A stretch of DNA of 19,499 nucleotides, taken from contig PWQG01000156.1 in NCBI GenBank assembly GCA_003556835.1, positions 1-19,499 on the forward strand. The letters run 5' to 3'. This stretch comes from Gammaproteobacteria bacterium. GTDB lineage: Bacteria; Pseudomonadota; Gammaproteobacteria; Pseudomonadales; Pseudohongiellaceae. The position numbers and the translations under genes are program-made. Position 1 is the first letter of the stretch, and each line of letters begins with the position of its first letter. Shown here in pieces: positions 13,280-19,499 of the stretch. The notes under the pieces were generated by a model. The model did not search any database and was not told the DNA's origin. It saw only the letters and a list, made by a program, of their open reading frames with translations.

Positions 13280-13618
13280 ATGATGATGAATTTGACACGT
13301 GCGTTGATTACCGTGGCGCTGGCAGGGTGGCTGGCGGCCTGCACCGGTTTGGTCGAGCGCGAAGCCGACAAGCAGGCATTGATCCTGGGCACCTGGCAGG
13401 CGGAGTTCCAGGGGCAGCATGTCACACTGCATTACGACGAAGATGAAATCACCGTGCGGGAGTTTGGTATCAGCTTTCCCTACGAGTGGCTGGATGAGAA
13501 CCACATCCGGCTCTATTTTGTGGGTCAGGAAGTGACCAGCGAGGTGGTCTTTGAATCGCCGGACCGCATGATCCAGACGGGCAGCGGCGGAGAACAGGTG
13601 CTGACACGCCTGCCCTGA
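13280..13618 (+). CDS. Small putative lipoprotein
   Basis: 112 residues. A lipoprotein signal is clear: positive/hydrophobic N-terminus and lipobox LAAC with Cys21 (GWLAACTGL). The residue after Cys is Thr, not Asp, so outer-membrane sorting is likely. The mature part is beta-rich with alternating strands (GTWQAEF, HVTLHYDEDEITVREF, HIRLYFVGQEVTSEVVF), resembling a small lipocalin-like barrel, but I cannot assign a family. Three tandem in-frame ATGs (13280, 13283, 13286) follow AGGGAG (13270-13275); 13283 has the best spacing. The open frame extends back to 13229, but that would bury the signal peptide. It converges on the peptide transporter operon. Confidence 0.75.
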   Translation: MMMNLTRALITVALAGWLAACTGLVEREADKQALILGTWQAEFQGQHVTLHYDEDEITVREFGISFPYEWLDENHIRLYFVGQEVTSEVVFESPDRMIQTGSGGEQVLTRLP

Positions 13619-13622
13619 GCCG

Positions 13623-13639
13623 GGGCCTGCTTCAGGCCC
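13623..13639. terminator. Short GC hairpin between convergent genes
   Basis: GGGCCTG (13623-13629) and CAGGCCC (13633-13639) form a perfect 7-bp stem with a 3-base loop. It starts 5 bases after the lipoprotein stop and includes the stop codon of the ATPase gene on the other strand, so it could serve both. No T-run on either side. Confidence 0.45.
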
Positions 13640-15242
13640 TGGTTCCGTCCAGCTTCAACAGGGATTTACCAGGAATCGCTTCCAGCAGGCTTCTTGTATA
13701 GGCTTCCACGGGTGCGTTGAAAATCTGGGAGACACTGCCAGTCTCCACCAGTTCACCGCTTTTCATGACCAATATCCGATCCGCGAGATAGCGGACCACA
13801 CCCAGGTCATGTGATACAAACAGCATGGTCAGGTTGTAGCGCTCCACCAGCTCCAACAGGAGATCCAGCACCTGGGCCTGGATGGTCACATCGAGCGCCG
13901 AGACCGGTTCATCGGCGACAATGAATTCGGGGCGGGTGGCAATGGCGCGGCCGATGGCAATACGCTGGCGCTGGCCACCGGAGAATTCATGGGGGTAACG
14001 CAGCACACTTTCCCGGGACAGGCCCACCGAGTCCATCAGCTGGAATACCTCGGTATCCAGGTTCTTCTTCGTCGCAATGCGATGCAGCAGCAGGGGTTCG
14101 GCCAGGGTGTCGTAGACCGTCATGCGCGGATTCAGGCTGGAGTAGGGGTCCTGGAAAATGATCTGCATGCGTCGGCGCAGGGGTTTGAGCTGGCCCGCGT
14201 TCAGTGTGGTGATGTCATGGCCGTCGAACAGGATGCTGCCTGAGGTCGGGTTCTGCAGACGGAGGATGGAGCGCCCCAGGGTGGACTTGCCGGAACCGGA
14301 TTCGCCCACCAGGCCAAGAATCTCACCGCGGCCAATCTGCAGGGATACGTCATTGACCGCCTTGATCGGCTCACCGCCCTGATTGTCAGGGAATTCCACC
14401 AGCAGATTGTTCACCTCCACCAGCGGTTGCGGATGCCCGCCCGCGGCGACGCGTTTCTCCGAGTCCGGCACTGCGGCCAGCAGTTGCTGCGTATAGGGAT
14501 GCTGGGCGTGCCGGAAAATGTCGTCCCGGCTGCCCTGTTCGACAAAGCGCCCGTACTGCATGACCGCGATATGGTCGGCGATGTCCGCCACCACACTCAG
14601 ATCGTGACTGATGAAGATCACGCCGATATTGCGCCTTTGCTGCAGTTCGCGGATCAGTTTCAGGATCTGAGCCTGCACCGTCACATCCAGCGCCGTGGTT
14701 GGTTCATCGGCGATGATGATGTCCGGCTCGGTGATCAGGGCCATGGCAATGACCACGCGCTGACGCATGCCGCCGGAGAATTCAAAGGGCCAGGCATTCA
14801 TGCGCTGTGCCGGATTGGGAATGCCCACCTCGGCCAGGACTTCAGTGGCCCGCGCCCAGGCCTGCTTGCGGTTCATGCCGGCATGCAGGCGCAGTGGCTC
14901 GATCAGTTGTTCGCCCACCTTGAGATAGGGGTTCAGCGAGGTCATCGGATCCTGGAATATGATGGAGATGCCCTTGCCCCGCACTTTGCGCAATTCGCGT
15001 TCAGACAGTTGCAGCAGATCCTTGCCATTGAATATGGCGCTACCGGATTCGATGCGACCGGGCGGTTTCGGGATCAGGCCGAGCAGGCTGTAGCAGGATA
15101 CCGATTTACCGGAACCGGATTCGCCGATGATGGCCAGGGTCTTGCCCGCCTCGACTTCGTAGCTGATGCCGTCCACGGCCTTCATGACCCCATTGCGGGT
15201 GTGAAAATGGACCGCCAGATTGTCGACTTTCAGTAATGCCAT
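13632..15242 (-). CDS. Peptide ABC transporter, fused dual ATPase subunit (YejF/OppDF-like)
   Basis: 536 residues with two complete ABC ATPase domains in one chain, equivalent to OppD plus OppF. First domain: Walker A GESGSGKS (40-47), signature FSGGMRQR (155-162), Walker B IIIADEP (176-182), switch His in ISHD. Second domain: Walker A GESGSGKS (313-320), signature FSGGQRQR (420-427), IVADEP, FVSHD. Both sites look catalytically competent. Cysteines of the iron-sulfur motif found at the end of DppD/OppD are absent in the linker (about 250-275). The ATG at 15242-15240 (MALLKVDNLAVHF) is the family-like start; the frame is open to 15293, inside the permease gene. It lies 16 bases behind the OppC-like permease as last gene of the operon. 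Confidence 0.93.
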   Translation of the reverse strand: MALLKVDNLAVHFHTRNGVMKAVDGISYEVEAGKTLAIIGESGSGKSVSCYSLLGLIPKPPGRIESGSAIFNGKDLLQLSERELRKVRGKGISIIFQDPMTSLNPYLKVGEQLIEPLRLHAGMNRKQAWARATEVLAEVGIPNPAQRMNAWPFEFSGGMRQRVVIAMALITEPDIIIADEPTTALDVTVQAQILKLIRELQQRRNIGVIFISHDLSVVADIADHIAVMQYGRFVEQGSRDDIFRHAQHPYTQQLLAAVPDSEKRVAAGGHPQPLVEVNNLLVEFPDNQGGEPIKAVNDVSLQIGRGEILGLVGESGSGKSTLGRSILRLQNPTSGSILFDGHDITTLNAGQLKPLRRRMQIIFQDPYSSLNPRMTVYDTLAEPLLLHRIATKKNLDTEVFQLMDSVGLSRESVLRYPHEFSGGQRQRIAIGRAIATRPEFIVADEPVSALDVTIQAQVLDLLLELVERYNLTMLFVSHDLGVVRYLADRILVMKSGELVETGSVSQIFNAPVEAYTRSLLEAIPGKSLLKLDGTRA

Positions 15243-15258
15243 GGTCGTTTTCCCAGTC

Positions 15259-16152
15259 CTAGTCTCTCGAGGCCTTGGGGTCGAGGGCATCACGCAGCCC
15301 GTCGCCCAGGAAATTCAGTGCGAACAGGGTCATGGCCAGCGCCACGCCCGGGAAAATCAGCAGCCAGGGATATTCTTCCATGCTGTCGACGCCATAGGAG
15401 ATCAGAACGCCCCAGGAGGACTGCGGCGGCTGGATGCCCAGGCCGAGGAAACTCAGGAAAGCCTCCAACAGCATCACACTGGGAATGGTCAGGGTCGTGT
15501 AGACAATGATCGGCCCCAGCACATTGGGCAGCACATGCTTGCGGATCACTGCCGCCGGTCCCAGGCCCAGGGAAATGGCCGCCTCGATATACTCCTGCTG
15601 GCGCAGGCTCTGCACCTGCCCGCGCACGATCCTGGCCATGGTCAGCCATTCCACGGCCCCGATGGCCAGGAACAGCAGCAGCAGGTTGCGGCCGAACACA
15701 ACCATCAGCAGGATGATGAAGATCATGAAGGGCAGGGCATAGAGCGTGTCGACCAGGCGCATCATCACCGCGTCCACGCGGCCGCCAAAATAGCCGGATA
15801 TGGCGCCATAGGTGACACCGATGACCAGGGCCATGGCCGTGGCCACCAGACCGACCAGCAGGGAGATGCGCCCGCCGTAGAGAATGCGGGTCAGCATATC
15901 CCGGCCCAGGGTGTCGGTGCCCAGCCAGTGTGCCGCTGACGGGGGACTGGCGCCCAGGCGCAGGTTCTGTTCTTCATAGCCATAGGGCGCAATCAAGGGC
16001 GTCAGCAGGCAGAGGATGATCAGCAGAATGAGGAAGCCCAGTCCCGCCATGGCCAGGCGGTTCTTGCGCAGCCGCACCCAGGCGTCATCCCATAGCGAGA
16101 CGCCCTGCGGCAGGGCTTCACGGTTCAGGCTTGTTGTATTGCTCTCGGCCAT
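15259..16152 (-). CDS. oppC: Oligopeptide ABC transporter permease, OppC/DppC type
   Basis: 297 residues, inner-membrane subunit. Cytoplasmic N-terminus with helix 1 at about 33-55, then the periplasmic segment ending in HWLGTDTLGRDMLTRILYGGRISL (about 75-98), which is diagnostic of the OppC/DppC group. Further helices follow and the EAA loop that couples to the ATPase is at about 188-207 (YIEAAISLGLGPAAVIRKH). The C-terminus LNFLGDGLRDALDPK is also typical. Twelve bases separate it from the preceding permease gene. It pairs with the OppB-like subunit to form the translocation pore. Confidence 0.94.
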   Translation of the reverse strand: MAESNTTSLNREALPQGVSLWDDAWVRLRKNRLAMAGLGFLILLIILCLLTPLIAPYGYEEQNLRLGASPPSAAHWLGTDTLGRDMLTRILYGGRISLLVGLVATAMALVIGVTYGAISGYFGGRVDAVMMRLVDTLYALPFMIFIILLMVVFGRNLLLLFLAIGAVEWLTMARIVRGQVQSLRQQEYIEAAISLGLGPAAVIRKHVLPNVLGPIIVYTTLTIPSVMLLEAFLSFLGLGIQPPQSSWGVLISYGVDSMEEYPWLLIFPGVALAMTLFALNFLGDGLRDALDPKASRD

Positions 16153-16164
16153 TATGCGGTGTAC

Positions 16165-17097
16165 CTATTTCTTCCGGAACTGATATCGCAGGCGTGGATT
16201 GAGCCAGGCGGCCACGATGTCGGACAGCAGATTGAAGACCACGATCAGACTGGCCAGGAAAATGGTCGTGCCCAGCACCATGGTGTAGTCGCGGTTGAAA
16301 GCGGCCTGCACATAGAAGCGGCCCAGGCCCGGGATCTGGAAAATGGTCTCGACCACAAAGGAGCCGCTGAGCAGGCCGGCAAAGGCGGGGCCCATATAAC
16401 TGATCACCGGCAGCAGGCCGCCGCGCAGGGCATGCTTGATGATGACCACATGTTCGGGCAGCCCCTTGGCCCGTGCCGTGCGCAAGTAATCCTGGGACAG
16501 CACTTCGAGCATGCCCGAGCGGCTCAGCCGCGAAATGTAGGCGGCATACATGAAGCCGAGTGTCAGACTTGGCAGAATCTTGTCGCCGGGGGCATTGCCC
16601 CAGCCCGACACCGGCAGCCAGCCAAGTCCTATGCCGAAAATCAGCACCAGCAGGGGCCCCAGCAGGAACGAGGGCATGCAGATCCCGATCATTGAAATGC
16701 TCATCGGGATGTAGTCCTGCATGGTGTTGGGTTTGAGCGCCGCCAGCACACCCGCCAGAGTGCCGATCAGCAGGGCAATCAGCAGGGCGTAGAGACCGAG
16801 CTCCGCGGTGACCGGGAGACCCTGCAGGATCAGTTCGTCGACATTGCGGCCCGGATAACGGAATGAGGGACCAAAGTCTCCCCGGCTCAGATCAGCCAGG
16901 TAGGAAAAATACTGCTGGTGTGCGGGCAGGTCGAGACGGTACTGGGCTTCCAGTGCGGCCTGTACCTGCGGGGATACGGCCTTCTCATTGGAGAACGGAC
17001 CACCCGGGGCGGCTCGCACCAGGAAGAAGGTCACGGTGATGACCACCAGTATTACCGGAATCGCCTGTAGCGTCCGTATGCCTATGAATCGCCACAT
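16165..17097 (-). CDS. oppB: Oligopeptide ABC transporter permease, OppB/DppB type
   Basis: 310 residues. Helix 1 at about 9-29 followed by the family hallmark RAAPGGPF; the periplasmic part has YRLDLPAHQQYFSYL and GDFGPSFRYPGRNV; EAA loop at about 204-225 (YLRTARAKGLPEHVVIIKHA); then SGSFVVETIFQIPGLGRF, typical of OppB. It starts 5 bases after the OppA-like gene's stop codon, so translation is probably coupled. No strong ribosome site is visible. Confidence 0.94.
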   Translation of the reverse strand: MWRFIGIRTLQAIPVILVVITVTFFLVRAAPGGPFSNEKAVSPQVQAALEAQYRLDLPAHQQYFSYLADLSRGDFGPSFRYPGRNVDELILQGLPVTAELGLYALLIALLIGTLAGVLAALKPNTMQDYIPMSISMIGICMPSFLLGPLLVLIFGIGLGWLPVSGWGNAPGDKILPSLTLGFMYAAYISRLSRSGMLEVLSQDYLRTARAKGLPEHVVIIKHALRGGLLPVISYMGPAFAGLLSGSFVVETIFQIPGLGRFYVQAAFNRDYTMVLGTTIFLASLIVVFNLLSDIVAAWLNPRLRYQFRKK

Positions 17098-17102
17098 GCT
17101 GC

Positions 17103-18767
17103 TTATTCCGTGACTTCAACTTCCGTGGTGTCATCCGGATCCAGACGCACGTATTTGTAGTTGAAGTGATCCATGATGTTGCTCGTCAATCCCCGGACAC
17201 TGGGATGGATCAGGCGTTTGCTCTGGTAGGTATAGATCGGGATGATCGGCATTTCCTCGATCAGCAGGGTCTCTGCCTCATGGTACAGGGCAAAGCGGTC
17301 CTCGTTGTTCAGCTGCCTCGGCGCTTCGCGCAGGATGAGGTCATCGTAGCGGGGGTTGGCAAAGCCGGTCTTGTTGTTGCCGCCGCCGGTGATGAACATG
17401 TCGAGGAAAGAGTTCGGATCCACGTAGTCCCCGATCCAGCCACGGCGCGAAACATCGTAGTTCATGTTTTCCTGGGTATCGAGGTAGACCTGCCACTCCT
17501 GGTTGACCAGACGGACATCGATATTGAGTTCACGCTGCCACATCTGCTGGATGACGACCGCAATCTGACGATGGGACTCGTGGGTGTTGTAGAGGATTTC
17601 GAACGTCGGGAAGCCTTCGCCATTTGGAAAGCCGGCTTCCGCCAGCAGCTCGCGAGCACGCTCCGGGTTATGGTCGAACAGTCGTGGTGGCTCATAGCCC
17701 AGGGTGCCGGGTGGCACGATACCGTAGGCCGGTTCAACGATGCCTTCCATGACGGTTTCGGCCAGCAGGGCGCGATCCACGGTCTTGGCCAGGGCGCGAC
17801 GTACCCGCACATCGGTGAAGGGTTCGCGGGTGGTGTTGATCATGTAATAATAGGTGCCCAGGTACGGGGCGATGCGCATCAGTTCCGGCTGATCACGCTG
17901 GTAGACGGGGATCTTGTCCAGGGGGATGTCGCTGGTCAGATGCAATTGCCCGTCCCGGAACATACGCTCTTCGGTGACCAGGTTTTCGGTCGGATAGAAG
18001 ACAATGGCGTTGAGCTGCACACGGTCGGCATCCCAGTACTGCTGCGATTTTTCCACGCGAATGCGGGAATTGACCACCCAGTCGGTCAATTCGAAAGCAC
18101 CATTGGTGACGATATTGCCCTCGCGGGCCCAGCGTGTAAGACGGTTCCAGGGATCCCCGAAACTCTCCACGGTGGCCCGGTGCACCGGGAAGGTGCTGTA
18201 GTGGTCGAGCAGTTGCAGGAAGTAGGGGGCCGGATTGCGCAGTTCCACCTCCAGGGTCAGTGGATCGGGTACCCGGACGCCAACTTCGCTGAAATCATCG
18301 ATTTCGCCATTGGCAAAGGCTTCGGCATTGACGATGGGGAAATACATGTAGTTGTAGAGGTTACCCAGGGCCGGGGTCAGCGCGCGCTGCCAGGACCAGC
18401 GGAAATCCTCGGCAGTGACCGGGTCGCCATTGCTCCAGCGGGCATCGTCCCGCAGATGGAAGGTATAGGTGCGCCCGTCCGCGCTGATGTCCCAGGACTC
18501 CGCCACACCGGGTTCGATGTCCAGGGTCTCCGGATGTTTGGTGACCAGGCCCTCGAACAGGGCGCTGATGATGCGGTTTTCCGGCGCTCCGGTGACGATA
18601 TGCGGGTCCAGGCCCTGGGGTTCGGCGCCATTGCCCAGATGGAGGACGCCGTCTCGGTTACCCTGAAAGATGCGTGATTCCTGGGATCCGCCGCTGCAGG
18701 AGGCGAGGATGAAACTGCCGGTCACCAGCAGTAGAACCGTTGTCAGCAGTCTGTGGGAAGCGTTCAT
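17103..18767 (-). CDS. oppA: Oligopeptide-binding lipoprotein, OppA type (SBP family 5)
   Basis: 554 residues; captures peptides for the OppBC-ATPase importer. Lipoprotein signal with lipobox LASC, Cys24. SBP_bac_5 landmarks: LHLGNGAEPQGLDPHI, IISALFEGLVTK, PGVAESWDISADGRTYTFHLR (start of the binding domain), WSNGDPVTAEDFRWSW, YYMINTTREPFTDVRVRRAL, and near the end GWIGDYVDPNSFLDMF and IPIYTYQSKRL. These place it with OppA/MppA, not with DppA or YejA. E. coli OppA has a cleavable signal and is soluble; here it is lipid-anchored, as in Gram-positives and some proteobacteria. First gene of oppA-oppB-oppC-ATPase. Peptide specificity cannot be read. Confidence 0.93.
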   Translation of the reverse strand: MNASHRLLTTVLLLVTGSFILASCSGGSQESRIFQGNRDGVLHLGNGAEPQGLDPHIVTGAPENRIISALFEGLVTKHPETLDIEPGVAESWDISADGRTYTFHLRDDARWSNGDPVTAEDFRWSWQRALTPALGNLYNYMYFPIVNAEAFANGEIDDFSEVGVRVPDPLTLEVELRNPAPYFLQLLDHYSTFPVHRATVESFGDPWNRLTRWAREGNIVTNGAFELTDWVVNSRIRVEKSQQYWDADRVQLNAIVFYPTENLVTEERMFRDGQLHLTSDIPLDKIPVYQRDQPELMRIAPYLGTYYYMINTTREPFTDVRVRRALAKTVDRALLAETVMEGIVEPAYGIVPPGTLGYEPPRLFDHNPERARELLAEAGFPNGEGFPTFEILYNTHESHRQIAVVIQQMWQRELNIDVRLVNQEWQVYLDTQENMNYDVSRRGWIGDYVDPNSFLDMFITGGGNNKTGFANPRYDDLILREAPRQLNNEDRFALYHEAETLLIEEMPIIPIYTYQSKRLIHPSVRGLTSNIMDHFNYKYVRLDPDDTTEVEVTE

Positions 18768-18910
18768 GGATTACTCACCGTCCGGTTGTGATCAGAAAGG
18801 CGAACGATAGCACGCAGGGCGGCGTGGCGAAAGATTGGACACGGGCGGAAAAAGTCACTAAATTCTGCCTTTCAGCTGTTCCGGCGATAAGAAGTATAAG
18901 CCCTTGCCCG
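18768..18910. promoter_or_regulatory. Divergent promoter region between the two peptide importers
   Basis: 143 bases separating oppA (minus) and the yejB-like gene (plus). On the plus strand TATAAG (18895-18900) lies ten bases before the yejB ATG, and a second weak pair is TTGGAC (18835-18840) with TAAATT (18859-18864), spacer 18. No clear ribosome site precedes yejB. No convincing operator dyad was found. Minus-strand promoter for oppA is not obvious. Confidence 0.3.
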
Positions 18911-19499
18911 ATGCGTGATTATTTCCTCCGTAGAGTATTGTTGATTCCCCCCACCCTGTTCGGTGTGACGGTGATCGTTTTCATCATCACGCGGCTGGTG
19001 CCTGGTGGTCCGCTGGAGCGTGCCATCATGGAAACCCAACAGGTGGCGGCCGGTGGCGGCGGGGTTGCCCAGGCGGGTGCCGACATGGCCCTGTCCCAGG
19101 CACAGATCGATCGCCTGCGCGAATATTACGGTTTCGACAAACCCGTGCTGGTCAGTTACTTCGACTGGATGGGCAAGGTGCTGCAGGGCGATCTTGGAAC
19201 CTCCTATCGCTACAGCCAGCCGGTGACCGAGGTGATTGCCAGCCGCTTCCCGGTATCACTGTACTATGGCCTGGTGACCCTGATCATCACCTACCTGGTC
19301 TGCATACCGCTCGGGGTACTCAAGGCGATCAAGCATCGCACCGTGGTGGACAATGTCACCTCCATACTGATCTTTATCGGTTATGCCATTCCCGGCTATG
19401 CGCTTGGATCACTGCTGTTGCTCTTTTTCTCGGTGAGGCTGGAGTGGTTTCCCATGGGTGGCTTTGTCAGCATGGAGTTTCCGAGCAAGGACTTCTGGG
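18911..19499 (+). CDS. yejB: Peptide ABC transporter permease, YejB-like, partial
   Basis: First 196 codons; the frame runs off the right edge (E. coli YejB is 364 residues). Helix 1 at about 8-28, then LVPGGPLERAI, a Gly/Ala-rich insert (AAGGGGVAQAGADM), REYYGFDKPVLVSYFDW, GDLGTSYRYSQPV, IPLGVLKAIKHR, IFIGYAIPGYALGSLLLLFF and FPMGGFVS. The inserted segment before YGFDKP and the IGYAIP and FPxxGxVS motifs match YejB rather than OppB. YejABEF imports peptides, including microcin C, in enterobacteria. No yejA-type binding-protein gene precedes it; the divergent neighbour is OppA-like. The ATG at 18911 has no good ribosome site and a TATAAG box close by. Confidence 0.9.
   Translation, partial: MRDYFLRRVLLIPPTLFGVTVIVFIITRLVPGGPLERAIMETQQVAAGGGGVAQAGADMALSQAQIDRLREYYGFDKPVLVSYFDWMGKVLQGDLGTSYRYSQPVTEVIASRFPVSLYYGLVTLIITYLVCIPLGVLKAIKHRTVVDNVTSILIFIGYAIPGYALGSLLLLFFSVRLEWFPMGGFVSMEFPSKDFW

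Noticed and set aside
17166..18677. Plus-strand open frame of about 503 codons across oppA
   Set aside because: It lies wholly antisense to a well-supported OppA gene, shows no family motifs and begins without a ribosome site. GC-rich codon bias explains such frames.
1..19499. CRISPR arrays, tRNA/rRNA genes, insertion sequences, prophage or toxin-antitoxin modules
   Set aside because: I scanned for regularly spaced repeats, tRNA-like cloverleaf ends, transposase motifs and small paired genes and found none; all gene-size stretches are accounted for by ordinary chromosomal genes.

Overview
The window is ordinary-looking bacterial chromosome of moderately high GC (roughly 57-60% by eye), most likely from a gammaproteobacterium. 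Pointers are a PA1024-type NADH:quinone reductase, a SlyD-class FKBP, a cbpA-cbpM pair, recQ, trhO, a DUF3014 protein and Opp/Yej-type peptide importers. I cannot name the genus. I see no insertion sequence, integrase, tRNA, rRNA, CRISPR array or phage gene. Genes are tightly packed, with no gap over 300 bases.

Layout. 1-765 (minus): N-terminal half of a DHA2-type MFS exporter running off the left edge, divergent from 852-1826 (PA1024-like quinone reductase) and 1861-2661 (SDR oxidoreductase), which look like one operon. 2711-3181: short-tailed SlyD. It converges, across a nested inverted repeat, on an aldehyde dehydrogenase (3276-4703, minus). Next on the minus strand come cbpM (4811-5134) and cbpA (5131-6093), coupled by an ATGA overlap, and behind them an exported PDZ/S41-protease-like protein that appears to lack its catalytic residues (6137-7228).

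7341-9956 (plus) is an envelope-flavoured run: an unrecognised exported helical protein, a signal-peptide-bearing peroxiredoxin and a membrane-anchored DUF3014 protein. It is followed by recQ (10072-11883) and trhO (11943-12929). trhO abuts a convergent DUF1653 gene (12930-13172) with no base between the stop codons. A small lipoprotein follows (13280-13618, plus).

13632-18767 (minus) is a complete oligopeptide ABC importer operon: OppA-like lipoprotein, OppB, OppC and a single protein carrying both ATPase domains. A second importer starts divergently at 18911 with a YejB-like permease cut by the right edge.

No clearly new multi-gene system is visible. The items most worth a second look are the degenerate S41 protein beside cbpAM, a 24-bp-period direct repeat upstream of cbpA, inverted repeats in intergenic regions, and -10 boxes placed so that recQ, the DUF1653 gene and yejB could be (nearly) leaderless.
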